IMG/VR virus record: IMGVR_UViG_3300027806_000097
Coordinates: 1-35,162 of that record
Reading direction: 5' to 3' (one strand)
Length of the DNA: 35,162 bases
Source: a virus
The position numbers and the translations under genes were made by a program. Positions 12,298-19,459 of this stretch are shown in pieces; positions within the stretch are counted from its first letter, which is position 1, and every line of letters begins with the position of its first letter. A model generated the notes under the pieces. It worked only from the letters and a program-made list of their open reading frames with translations. It was not told where the DNA came from and searched no databases.

Positions 12298-12595
12298 CCT
12301 GCGAGACGCTGCCCAGCAGGCGCTGGAGGCTTTGGAGCACAGCGTAAAACTGCGTGACGAAGATTACGACGCAATGGATGCCCTCAAGGCCGCGCTGGAG
12401 CAGACGGAGCAAGAGCCATGCGTCAAGACCTACTCTGGCGGGAAGCCCAACTACACCCAACGCTTCACGCTGTCATGCGGATGCCCGTCGCAATACGGCG
12501 GCGTCCCTGCGTATTGGGACAGAGATGGCAGCACTGCATTCGGCATGATCTGTGAGAAGCATTGGCATGAATACGGTGCAAGGAGCGAAGCATGA
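12290..12595 (+). CDS. Modular small phage protein, 101 aa
   Basis: It starts within the previous gene (8-nt overlap) using AAGGAG. The N-terminal MSDLRDAAQQALEALEHSVK module is shared with the gene at 11893. The C-terminal half has four cysteines in a CVKTY...LSCGCPSQ...MICEKH layout that could bind zinc. The function is unknown. It ends with an ATGA overlap with 12592. Confidence 0.7.
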   Translation: MSDLRDAAQQALEALEHSVKLRDEDYDAMDALKAALEQTEQEPCVKTYSGGKPNYTQRFTLSCGCPSQYGGVPAYWDRDGSTAFGMICEKHWHEYGARSEA

Positions 12596-12801
12596 TCGTC
12601 GATGAAGGTTGTTTCGAGCGTGGTTGTGCATGCCACGATAGCCGAGAGAGTCCGGGCGTTGTTGTGGTGAAGCGCGAGTGGCGAGGTCTGACAGATGCCG
12701 AACGCGCATCGGTGCAGTTTGAATCGTTTAAGCGTGGATTGTCACCGCTGGAGTTCATGGAACTGCATGAGGCCAAACTGAAGGAGCTAAACCATGAGTG
12801 A
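12592..12801 (+). CDS. Modular small phage protein, 69 aa
   Basis: ATGA overlap start with AAGGAG upstream. The N-terminal 20 residues hold three Cys (CFERGCACH). The KREWRGLTDAERASV segment and the LKELNHE end are shared with the protein at 11893, so this is a shortened or recombined relative. It overlaps the next gene by 8 nt. Confidence 0.68.
   Translation: MIVDEGCFERGCACHDSRESPGVVVVKREWRGLTDAERASVQFESFKRGLSPLEFMELHEAKLKELNHE
12778..12801 (+). repeat. 24-bp gene-junction repeat, copy 2
   Basis: Near-identical to 12274-12297 (one mismatch) and placed at the equivalent junction between two overlapping genes. Confidence 0.88.
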
Positions 12802-13087
12802 ACAACCAGAAGCCCTGCGGCTGGCCCGTGAGTTAGAAGCCTGTCCGACGATCAATTACAAAGACCACGCCGCAGAACTGCGCCGCCTGTATGCGGTGAA
12901 TGCTGAACTGCTGCAGGCGTTGAAAGAAGCAACTGATGCGATTGAGCATTGGGGCTCCTACTCTTCTGATTACTTCCAGCAGAAGTGGGACTTGCACAGC
13001 GACATCAATGCGGCCCGAGCAGCAATAGCCAGAGCGGAGGGAAAGGTGCTGCCATCCGCGCAAGGAGCAACCCATGAGACTTTTTGA
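12794..13087 (+). CDS. Small helical phage protein, 97 aa
   Basis: Starts in the 24-bp junction repeat with AAGGAG. The sequence is helical: EALRLARELEACPTINYKDH with AAELRRLYAVNAELLQALKE. It carries the ARAAIARAEG cassette near its end, a diverged copy of the tail at 10674 and 10892. The function is unknown. The next ATG lies inside it at 13074. Confidence 0.7.
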   Translation: MSEQPEALRLARELEACPTINYKDHAAELRRLYAVNAELLQALKEATDAIEHWGSYSSDYFQQKWDLHSDINAARAAIARAEGKVLPSAQGATHETF

Positions 13088-13265
13088 AGTGCAATGGAGC
13101 AGCGCTGGCAATGCGGAGAAAGGCACTGTGGTCATCAAAGCCCGGAACATAGTTGAGGCACAGAACAAGTTTTGGGCATGGATACAGAAGCGCCCGGTGT
13201 TTCTCCATATGTGGCAGTTGTCATTTCAGTTTACTGAGGTTGAAGAACGTGAGGTGATTGAATGA
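13074..13265 (+). CDS. Small phage protein of unknown function, 63 aa
   Basis: CAAGGAG lies about 8 nt upstream of ATG 13074. The sequence MRLFEVQWSSAGNAEKGTVV followed by KARNIVEAQNKFWAWIQKR suggests a compact beta-alpha-beta fold. It is coupled to its neighbours by a 14-nt overlap upstream and an ATGA overlap downstream. No family is assigned. Confidence 0.62.
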   Translation: MRLFEVQWSSAGNAEKGTVVIKARNIVEAQNKFWAWIQKRPVFLHMWQLSFQFTEVEEREVIE

Positions 13266-13450
13266 GATACCTAGCCCAAGACTTCGCCCGCTGCATGACC
13301 AACCCGCTGCTTGATCAGTGCAAGCAATGCCAGCGCAATGTAAACATCAACCCCGTATCCCCATACGCGCAGCGTCAGTCGTGGATCGGCCCGTGGGTCG
13401 GGCATGGTCCGTGTCCTAACGGAGACTTTGTGGAGGTGGAAGATGAGTGA
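13262..13450 (+). CDS. Small Cys-containing phage protein, 62 aa
   Basis: ATGA overlap start. It has four Cys (C11, then CKQC and a later CP), a possible zinc site, with Trp-rich QSWIGPWVGHGPC. This pattern recurs in small proteins of many phages without known function. It overlaps the next gene by 8 nt. Confidence 0.65.
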   Translation: MRYLAQDFARCMTNPLLDQCKQCQRNVNINPVSPYAQRQSWIGPWVGHGPCPNGDFVEVEDE

Positions 13451-13694
13451 ACCTGTTGTATGGGCATGGAACCATCAGTTGGAGGAACTCAACGACCTTC
13501 GCTCGCACATGAGCATACGTGCGTGGGCAAACACAGCCAGCCATCGGTCCGAAGGGCTAACACCTCTTTACACACACCCGCCCATTGAACGCACCCTCAC
13601 CGACGAGGTCATCGCTGACCTGTGGCACCAGAACGGTGGGTTCCACCACCACTTCGCTCGGGCGGTGGAGCGGTATCTGAAGGGGGAGAAATGA
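13443..13694 (+). CDS. Small phage protein, 83 aa
   Basis: GGAGG nearby and ATG 13443 inside the previous gene. The middle segment EGLTPLYTHPP is a common linker motif in phage cassette proteins, followed by TLTDEVIADLWHQNG and a helix (HHFARAVERYLKG). No activity is known. The end (GGGGGAG) provides the ribosome site for the zinc-ribbon gene. Confidence 0.68.
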   Translation: MSEPVVWAWNHQLEELNDLRSHMSIRAWANTASHRSEGLTPLYTHPPIERTLTDEVIADLWHQNGGFHHHFARAVERYLKGEK

Positions 13695-13954
13695 AATGCC
13701 CAAAGTGCGGCAGTATCAAACAACTTACACCAGAGTCCCGACGAACAGAGGACATGGTATGGCGCAGGAGGATATGCAAGTCATGCCACAACTCTTGGAT
13801 AACGGAGGAGAAGGTCAGCAAGACGACGACCATGCCTACGGAGGCGCATCAGTTTCTAGACAAAGTGATGCGCCACACACCGAAGTCAAACTACAAGAAG
13901 AAGCCAAAGGAACCGAAGTTCGATACGTCCGCGCTCCAAAAGATGCCGTGGTGA
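13691..13954 (+). CDS. NrdR-like zinc-ribbon protein, 87 aa
   Basis: ATG at 13691 overlaps the previous stop. The N-terminal 45 residues form a zinc ribbon: CPKCGS (C3, C6), then ESRRTEDMVWRRRICKSC (second Cys pair). The order Cys pair, ESR, RRR, Cys pair matches the zinc-ribbon head of NrdR, the repressor of ribonucleotide reductase genes. The ATP-cone domain of NrdR is missing; the rest is basic and Lys-rich. It may be a small DNA- or RNA-binding protein. An overlapping frame through this gene is a shadow. Confidence 0.75.
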   Translation: MKCPKCGSIKQLTPESRRTEDMVWRRRICKSCHNSWITEEKVSKTTTMPTEAHQFLDKVMRHTPKSNYKKKPKEPKFDTSALQKMPW

Positions 13955-14057
13955 ACTGGCCCTTTATGTTCAGCTACAAAGAAGGAAGATGTTTTGTAAA
14001 CGCTGCGCCGCGTAAGTCAGCTTATGCACAAGCGCAAGAATCTGGAGATGCACTTTT

Positions 14058-14276
14058 ATGAATGATGAACAACCCAAAGTGAAGAAGGGTCGTGGTCCCG
14101 GTAAGAAGCCACGGCTGTTTTGCACGAGCCTGCGTATGGAAAAGCACGTACTGGAGTTCTACAAAACCCAGTACCCCGACAGCATGCAGGCGAAGATGAG
14201 AGAAGTTCTTACCGATTACGTCAACAACCAACTAGCCCAACAAGGAGCCCAAAATGGGACGCAAGAAAATGACTGA
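14058..14276 (+). CDS. Small basic protein, possible RHH-type DNA binder, 72 aa
   Basis: ATG at 14058 with GGAG about 10 nt upstream. A Lys/Gly/Pro-rich head (VKKGRGPGKKPR) precedes RLFCTSLRMEKHVLEFYKTQ and SMQAKMREVLTDYVNNQL, which fit the strand-helix-helix plan of ribbon-helix-helix proteins. The assignment is tentative. It overlaps the next gene by 23 nt. The gap 13955-14057 holds no supportable gene. Confidence 0.65.
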   Translation: MNDEQPKVKKGRGPGKKPRLFCTSLRMEKHVLEFYKTQYPDSMQAKMREVLTDYVNNQLAQQGAQNGTQEND

Positions 14277-14712
14277 CGCCGCACGCATCCGTGCTTACTT
14301 CACCAAGCACCCCAACGCCAAGCCAAGGGATGCAGCCGTTACGTTGAATGTAACCCCTGCCAACGTATATGTTGTTCGTAGCAAGATGAAGATGGAAGCC
14401 ACGGCAAAAGCCGAACCCGCCTGGAAAACACTCGCAATGTCTATCTCCTCCCAACCAACCACCATCACCCTCGGTGCCGTGCAACAACCCCAAGAAGACA
14501 TGGGTGCGCAGGAACCCATAGACATGGTCAACCACCCGCCGCACTACAAGACTGGTGGCATCGAGACCATCGACTTCATCGAGGCCAAGGGGTTGAACTA
14601 TCGCCTGGGCAACGTGGTCAAGTATGTAACCCGTGCCGACCACAAAGGTGACCGGATGGAGAACCTTCAGAAGGCGCTGTGGTATCTGCAACGTGAGATT
14701 GAGAAGGGCTGA
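14254..14712 (+). CDS. DUF3310 protein with N-terminal helix-turn-helix, 152 aa
   Basis: The C-terminal 65 residues are a clear DUF3310 domain: NHPPHYKTGGIETIDFIEAK, then LGNVVKYVTRADHKG and ENLQKALWYLQREIE. The family is common in phage nucleotide-metabolism regions, sometimes annotated as a nucleotide kinase-associated protein, with no firm activity. Residues 5-45 look like a helix-turn-helix (DAARIRAYFTKHPNAKPRDA with NVTPANVYVVRSKM). AAGGAG precedes the ATG at 14254, which overlaps the previous gene. An ATG two residues inside GRKK-M is possible. Confidence 0.85.
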   Translation: MGRKKMTDAARIRAYFTKHPNAKPRDAAVTLNVTPANVYVVRSKMKMEATAKAEPAWKTLAMSISSQPTTITLGAVQQPQEDMGAQEPIDMVNHPPHYKTGGIETIDFIEAKGLNYRLGNVVKYVTRADHKGDRMENLQKALWYLQREIEKG

Positions 14713-14714
14713 TC

Positions 14715-15008
14715 ATGGCAGCAACCCCCGAGTCAAAGGTCAAGGCCAAGATCAAGGATCTCCTGACCAAGTACAACGTGTACTACGCAATGCCTATTGG
14801 CACGATGTACGGGAACTCGGGGGTTCCCGACTTCCTGTGCTGTATACGCGGACGCTTCATGGCTATCGAGGCCAAGGCAGGCAAGGGCAAAACCACGGCA
14901 CTCCAAGACAAGAACCTACACATGATCGACAAAGCAGGGGGGGTCACGCTTGTGATTCGGGAAGACACGCTTGACTTGCTTGAGTTGAAGCTGAAGGAGC
15001 TGACTTGA
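14715..15008 (+). CDS. VRR-NUC domain nuclease, 97 aa
   Basis: A stand-alone VRR-NUC fold: N-terminal helix with ESKVKAKIKDLL, the catalytic GVPDF (D39), IEAK (E52, K54) and Q64 in a conserved helix, then a final strand (GGVTLVIRED). The family is a PD-(D/E)XK nuclease branch; small phage versions probably cut branched or structured DNA during replication or recombination. It lies directly before the DNA polymerase gene, which it overlaps by 4 nt. Confidence 0.88.
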   Translation: MAATPESKVKAKIKDLLTKYNVYYAMPIGTMYGNSGVPDFLCCIRGRFMAIEAKAGKGKTTALQDKNLHMIDKAGGVTLVIREDTLDLLELKLKELT

Positions 15009-16846
15009 AAATCATCACGGTGGACACGGAGACGTACTACAGCCGCGAGTTCAGCCTAACAAAGTTAACCACGGAAGAGTACGTTCGCAGTCCAGACTTC
15101 GAAGTTATAGGTGTTTCAGTACAAGTAGGTAGCGATGAGCCTGTATGGTTTTCTGGCACACGTAAGGAGACGAAGGAGTTCCTTGAGTCGTTCGACTTCG
15201 GGAGCAATCTTGCACTCGCTCATAACGCTATGTTTGACGCCGCTATTCTTAGCTGGCATTTTGATATCCATCCTAAAGGTTGGCTGGACACTCTCAGCAT
15301 GGGCCGTGCACTGCACGGTACAGAAGTTGGTGGCAGCTTGGCAGTACTTGCGAAGCACTACGAACTAGGGGTCAAGGGCGACGAGGTGCTCAACGCCTTG
15401 GGCAAACGCCGAGCGGACTTCACGCCGACTGAGTTGGCTCGGTATGGTGAGTACTGCAAGAACGATGTGGCGCTGACATGGAGATTGTTTGCCGCCATGT
15501 CCGAGACGTTCCCCAAGCTAGAACTACGGCTAATTGACCTGACCATCCGCATGTTCTCGGAGCCGGTGTTGCAGTTGGATAACAAACTGTTAACCAACCA
15601 TCTGAGGCAAGTGCAAGAGAGCAAAGAGGCTTTGATGGGTGTCCTCGTAGTCAAGGGTGTTACATCCGACTACCTTATGAGCAACCCAAAGTTCGCTGTG
15701 CTGCTGCAGGCATACGGTGTCGAGCCACCGATGAAGATGAGCCCAACGACGGGCAAGGAGACTTACGCATTCTCAAAAACCGACGAAGAGTTCAAGGCAC
15801 TGCTGGAACACGAGATCCCGGACGTACAGGCGCTGGTGGCTGCTCGGCTCGGTACGAAATCCACGCTGGAGGAGACGCGGACCCAGCGGTTCATCGGTAT
15901 CTCTGAACGAGGGCCGATGCCCGTTCCCTTACGCTACTACGCTGCGCACACTGGGCGCTGGGGCGGGGACGACAAGCTGAATCTGCAGAACCTGCCGCGT
16001 GGTGGTGCGTTGAAGTACGCGATCATCCCCCCTGCGGGCTACGTGATGCTTGACTCTGACTCATCTCAGATCGAAGCACGTACTCTGGCATGGCTAGCTG
16101 GACAGAACGACTTGGTGGAGGCGTTTGAAAAAGGTGAGGACGTTTACAAGATCATGGCTGCTGCTATCTACGGCAAGGCTATTGGCGCGATTACGAAAGA
16201 TGAGCGCTTTGTCGGCAAGCAAACGGTCCTTGGTGCAGGTTACGGGATGGGGGCCAAGAAGTTCCAAGCGCAACTCAAGACCTTCGGCGTCAAATTGGAA
16301 GAAGCCGAGTGCCAGCGCATCATCAACGTCTACCGAGAAACATACCCTCGGATTCCTGAACTCTGGAAGCGGGCACAGAAGATCCTCGACTCCATCATCG
16401 GCAACAACGCCGACTCCTTCGGACGCGACGACATCCTGAGCGTGGACGGTAAGCGGGGCATCCTCCTGCCCAATGGGCTGTACCTGAAGTATCCGAACCT
16501 GCGTAAACGCAAGGACCCTGACTCAGACTCAGACAAAACAGAGTACGTCTACGACACCAAGAAAGGGAAAACGACCGTGCCCAACCGCATCTACGGGGGC
16601 AAGGTGGTGGAGAATGTTTGCCAAGCTCTGGCCCGCATCGTCATCGGTGAGCAGATGCTCATGATTGCCAAGAAGTACAAAGTGGTGATGACCGTGCACG
16701 ATGCTGTGGCTTGCATCGCCCCTGAAGATGAAGCCGAGCGGGCTAAAGAGTACGTCGAGTTGTGTATGCGTTTACGGCCCAGGTGGGCTGCTGAACTTCC
16801 TTTGAACTGTGAAGCTGGATATGGAAAAAGCTATGGTGACTGCTGA
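15005..16846 (+). CDS. Family A DNA polymerase with 3'-5' exonuclease, 613 aa
   Basis: The start is an overlap with the VRR-NUC stop (TTGA), with AAGGAG upstream, so the initiation codon is TTG. Exonuclease motifs are D7-T-E9, HNAMFD and YCKNDVALT. Polymerase motif A is DSSQIE (D352, E357), motif B is R401, K405, L409, Y413, and motif C is H565-D566-A567. The position equal to E. coli Pol I F762 is leucine (L409), a variant described for many environmental phage polymerases. The Glu normally following HD in motif C is Ala. There is no 5'-3' exonuclease domain. It replicates the phage genome with the helicase and primase encoded downstream. A degenerate palindrome lies at 15056. Confidence 0.95.
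   Translation: MKIITVDTETYYSREFSLTKLTTEEYVRSPDFEVIGVSVQVGSDEPVWFSGTRKETKEFLESFDFGSNLALAHNAMFDAAILSWHFDIHPKGWLDTLSMGRALHGTEVGGSLAVLAKHYELGVKGDEVLNALGKRRADFTPTELARYGEYCKNDVALTWRLFAAMSETFPKLELRLIDLTIRMFSEPVLQLDNKLLTNHLRQVQESKEALMGVLVVKGVTSDYLMSNPKFAVLLQAYGVEPPMKMSPTTGKETYAFSKTDEEFKALLEHEIPDVQALVAARLGTKSTLEETRTQRFIGISERGPMPVPLRYYAAHTGRWGGDDKLNLQNLPRGGALKYAIIPPAGYVMLDSDSSQIEARTLAWLAGQNDLVEAFEKGEDVYKIMAAAIYGKAIGAITKDERFVGKQTVLGAGYGMGAKKFQAQLKTFGVKLEEAECQRIINVYRETYPRIPELWKRAQKILDSIIGNNADSFGRDDILSVDGKRGILLPNGLYLKYPNLRKRKDPDSDSDKTEYVYDTKKGKTTVPNRIYGGKVVENVCQALARIVIGEQMLMIAKKYKVVMTVHDAVACIAPEDEAERAKEYVELCMRLRPRWAAELPLNCEAGYGKSYGDC
15056..15068. repeat. Weak match to the 13-bp palindrome inside the polymerase gene
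   Basis: CTAACAAAGTTAA: left arm perfect, right arm with one mismatch. It may be chance or an eroded copy; it is the only candidate between 8864 and 19439. Confidence 0.3.
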
Positions 16847-17024
16847 GATCGTTGACTATGCAATGCCCCTCATCAACATTGAGAGGCTGGCACGTGAGTG
16901 CCATGACCTGTGCCTTAACAAAGACTACGAAGCCGCCAACGAATTGGCCTTGAAGATTGGTGTGGAGGCGCGTATCCTGAGCGCTTCGCTTGCAATCATG
17001 CAGGGTAAGGAGACATTGCGTTGA
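16833..17024 (+). CDS. Small helical protein of unknown function, 63 aa
   Basis: The frame is open from a GTG at 16809, with ATG codons at 16821 and 16833. I chose 16833 because GGAAAAA lies about 7 nt upstream and the overlap with the polymerase end is short (14 nt). The protein is all-helical (PLINIERLARECHDLCLNKD, then YEAANELALKIGVEARILSA). No family is recognised. Its end carries the AAGGAG of the nuclease gene that follows. Confidence 0.6.
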   Translation: MVTAEIVDYAMPLINIERLARECHDLCLNKDYEAANELALKIGVEARILSASLAIMQGKETLR

Positions 17025-17686
17025 ACATGCCGACTTGGTCTTACAGCAGTCTGAAGACCTTTCAACAGTGCCCCAAGAAGTACTTCCACCTGAAGGTAGC
17101 CAAGGACGTAGTTGATCGTCCGCACGAGTCCGCGCTGTATGGCTCGGCTGTGCACAAGGCTGCTGAGGATCACGTTGCCGAGGGTGTCCCGATCCCGGCT
17201 AAGTACGACTACATGATCCCGACGATTGAGGCGTTGAAGAAGATCCCCGGTGAGAAGTACTGTGAGATCAAGATGGGGATAACTGAGAAGCTGGAGGCGT
17301 GTGACTATGACGCGCCGAATGCTTGGTGGCATGGCATTGTTGACTTGCTGATCGTTGATGAGGACAACGGTGTTGCCCACATGGTGGACTACAAGACCAG
17401 CAAGAACGCCAAGTACGCCGACACCAAACAGTTGGACTACATGGCTGTGGCTGTGTTCGCCAAGTTCCCCAAGATCAAGGTGATCAAGTCAGCATTGCTG
17501 TTCGTGGTGAGCAACGAGTTTGTGAAGAAGAAGCACGTTGCCGAGAACGTGCAGTTGTACATGAACAGCGCCACCTTTGACCTCAACCGTCTGAAGAGCG
17601 CATTCAAGAGCGGGGTGTGGAACCCTGTCAGTGGCCCACTGTGCAGGTTCTGCCCGGTGAAGAGTTGTGAGCACAACAGGAGCTAG
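17021..17686 (+). CDS. Cas4/RecB-like PD-(D/E)XK exonuclease with Fe-S cysteines, 221 aa
   Basis: Motifs in order: C17 (QQCPKKYFHLK), GSAVH with H45, D108 (GIVDLLIV), D123-Y-K125 (MVDYKTSK), then C208, C211 and C216 near the end (CRFCPVKSC). One N-terminal and three C-terminal Cys is the 4Fe-4S arrangement of Cas4 and AddB-type nucleases. TTG at 17021 has AAGGAG at eight nt; an ATG at 17027 is the alternative. There are no CRISPR genes here, so a role in phage recombination or DNA end processing, with the adjacent helicase, is likely. Confidence 0.9.
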   Translation: MNMPTWSYSSLKTFQQCPKKYFHLKVAKDVVDRPHESALYGSAVHKAAEDHVAEGVPIPAKYDYMIPTIEALKKIPGEKYCEIKMGITEKLEACDYDAPNAWWHGIVDLLIVDEDNGVAHMVDYKTSKNAKYADTKQLDYMAVAVFAKFPKIKVIKSALLFVVSNEFVKKKHVAENVQLYMNSATFDLNRLKSAFKSGVWNPVSGPLCRFCPVKSCEHNRS

Positions 17687-17688
17687 GT

Positions 17689-17943
17689 ATGCCATACACG
17701 AAGAGTCCTCGTCCTTATGCGCACGAGTACGAGTTGCAGAAGAAGCGTGGTGAACACGAGAAGCGCATGGAGCGCCAACGTGCCCGCAGGGCACTAGATG
17801 CCAAGGGCGTAGACCGCACTGGGAAGGACGTATCCCACAACAAAGCGTTCGCCAACGGTGGTTCCAACAAGGACGGCTACAAGCTGGAAGCACCATCAAA
17901 GAACCGTAGCCGCAACCTGCATCACAAGGGGGAGAAGAAGTGA
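17689..17943 (+). CDS. Small basic HNH-like phage protein, 84 aa
   Basis: AGGAG about 8 nt upstream of ATG 17689. The basic helical head (KRGEHEKRMERQRARRALDA) is followed by GKDVSHNKAFANGGSNKDGY and SKNRSRNLHHKG. This resembles the small phage HNH-type proteins whose core reads DVDH...GG...NL...NRS, although the second acidic residue of DVDH is Ser here. It may be a nicking enzyme or a degenerate DNA-binding relative. It is placed among replication genes. Confidence 0.7.
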   Translation: MPYTKSPRPYAHEYELQKKRGEHEKRMERQRARRALDAKGVDRTGKDVSHNKAFANGGSNKDGYKLEAPSKNRSRNLHHKGEKK

Positions 17944-17994
17944 AGACTGCTGCGCAGTAAGTTAGTGGGTTTGAGTGTTAGAAGTGAGGTAAAA

Positions 17995-19389
17995 ATGGAC
18001 AGAACTGATTACTTGGCAGGGTACAAGTGGCCCTGCCCCGCTGGGCTCTCGCCCTTCGCGCACCAGAAAGAGACTGCATCATTCTTGGTGGCAAACCGCA
18101 AAGCCTTCTGCTTCAACGAGCAGGGTACAGGTAAAACAGCCTCAGTTATATGGGCTACCGACTACCTGATGAACCTCGGGCTTGTACGGCGCGTGCTGAT
18201 TGTGTGCCCTCTGTCGATCATGCACTCGGCATGGCAGCAGGACTTGTTCAAGTTCGCTGTGCACAGGCATGTAGACGTAGCTTACGGTAGCTCAAACAAG
18301 CGCAAGAAGATTGTCTCCGGCCCAGCCGAGTTCGTCGTCATCAACTTTGACGGCGTGGAGATAGTCAAGAACGAGATCATCCACGGGGGCTTCGACCTTG
18401 TGGTGATCGATGAGGCGTCGGCGTACAAGAATGCGCAGACTGACAGATGGAAGACCATGCGGGACGTAATGAAGCACGTCAAAGGTCTGTGGATGCTCAC
18501 CGGCACCCCCGCTGCTCAGTCTCCAGTTGACGCATACGGGCTGGCTAAGATGGTCAACCCCAAGGGCGTGCCACTGTTCTTCGGCCAGTTCAGAGACATG
18601 GTGATGTACCCGGTGACCCAGTACCGCTGGGCACCGAAGGACTCGGCCAAGTCAATCGTGCACCAAGTGCTGCAGCCTGCCATCAGGTTTGAGAAAGCGC
18701 AGTGCTTGGACTTGCCAGAACTCACGTATGTGGATCGAGAAGCACCGTTAACTGCACAGCAGGTTAAGTTCTACAAGGAACTCAAGAACGAGATGCTGAT
18801 CGAGGCAGCGGACGAAGAGATCTCCGCCATGAACGCAGCGGTCAAGCTCAACAAGCTGCTACAGATAGCGTGCGGCTCCATATATACGGACAGCGGCGGG
18901 GTGGTGGACTTCGACGCCAGCAGCCGACTGCAAGCCGTCAGGGAAGTGATCGAGGAGGCAAGCCACAAGGTGCTTGTGTTCGTGCCCTTCACGCACACCA
19001 TCCTCAAGATCAGAGAGTACCTCACGAAGCACAACATCAGTTGTGATGTCATCAACGGGGATGTGCCTGTCAACAAGCGTAGTGCTCTGGTTACTGAGTT
19101 CCAGAACAAGGAGAACCCCAGGGTCCTCATCATCCAGCCGCAAGCTGCATCCCACGGGCTTACCCTAACCGCCGCCGACACCATCGTCTGGTACGCTCCC
19201 GTGACCAGTGTGGAGACCTACCTCCAAGCCAACGCCCGCATCAATCGCCCAGGCCAGCGCAACGCGATGACCGTGGTGCACATCAAGGGCAGTCCGGTGG
19301 AGAGCAAGCTGTACGCCATGTTGCGCAGCAACATTAGCAACCACGAGAAGGTGGTTGAACTTTACCGACAAGAGCTTCAAGACTCTTGA
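17995..19389 (+). CDS. SNF2-type superfamily 2 helicase, 464 aa
   Basis: Walker A QGTGKT (43-48), motif II VIDEAS (D139-E140), motif III LTGTPAAQSP, motif V SHGLTLTAADTIVW and motif VI ARINRPGQR (arginines 415-422) are all present in order. This is the compact SNF2-like helicase common in phage replication regions. ATG 17995 has GAGG five nt upstream; a GTG 30 nt earlier is less likely. The stop TGA overlaps the -35 box of the promoter at 19386. It probably remodels replication or recombination intermediates with the nuclease upstream. Confidence 0.92.
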   Translation: MDRTDYLAGYKWPCPAGLSPFAHQKETASFLVANRKAFCFNEQGTGKTASVIWATDYLMNLGLVRRVLIVCPLSIMHSAWQQDLFKFAVHRHVDVAYGSSNKRKKIVSGPAEFVVINFDGVEIVKNEIIHGGFDLVVIDEASAYKNAQTDRWKTMRDVMKHVKGLWMLTGTPAAQSPVDAYGLAKMVNPKGVPLFFGQFRDMVMYPVTQYRWAPKDSAKSIVHQVLQPAIRFEKAQCLDLPELTYVDREAPLTAQQVKFYKELKNEMLIEAADEEISAMNAAVKLNKLLQIACGSIYTDSGGVVDFDASSRLQAVREVIEEASHKVLVFVPFTHTILKIREYLTKHNISCDVINGDVPVNKRSALVTEFQNKENPRVLIIQPQAASHGLTLTAADTIVWYAPVTSVETYLQANARINRPGQRNAMTVVHIKGSPVESKLYAMLRSNISNHEKVVELYRQELQDS

Positions 19390-19413
19390 CAAAGTAAAAA
19401 AGTAGGCTACAGT
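19386..19413 (+). promoter_or_regulatory. Sigma70-type promoter C, before the ssDNA-binding region
   Basis: TTGACA (19386-19391, perfect -35), 16-nt spacer, TACAGT (19408-19413). It overlaps the helicase stop codon. The only right-hand palindrome copy begins 25 nt after the -10 box, so this promoter appears to be under the same control as A and B. Confidence 0.75.
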
Positions 19414-19438
19414 AGGTCGCGTGGGTTCCCCACACAGA

Positions 19439-19451
19439 CTAACAATGTTAG
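19439..19451. repeat. 13-bp palindrome copy 12, downstream of promoter C
   Basis: Exact CTAACAATGTTAG. Its last bases form part of TTAGGAG, the ribosome site of the gene at 19460. It is isolated from the left cluster by more than 10 kb. Confidence 0.9.
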
Positions 19452-19459
19452 GAGTAACG

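Noticed and set aside
13696-14061. A 121-codon rightward frame overlapping the zinc-ribbon gene
   Set aside because: The other frame encodes a clear zinc ribbon with good coupling; only the last 30 codons lie outside it and they have no supporting signal.
17021-17686. Cas4 of a CRISPR system
   Set aside because: No cas1, cas2 or repeat array in the window; phage replication context explains the nuclease better.
19421-19459. GTG start adding 13 residues to the 19460 gene
   Set aside because: It would place the start inside the promoter leader; AGGAG at 19450-19454 fits the ATG at 19460.
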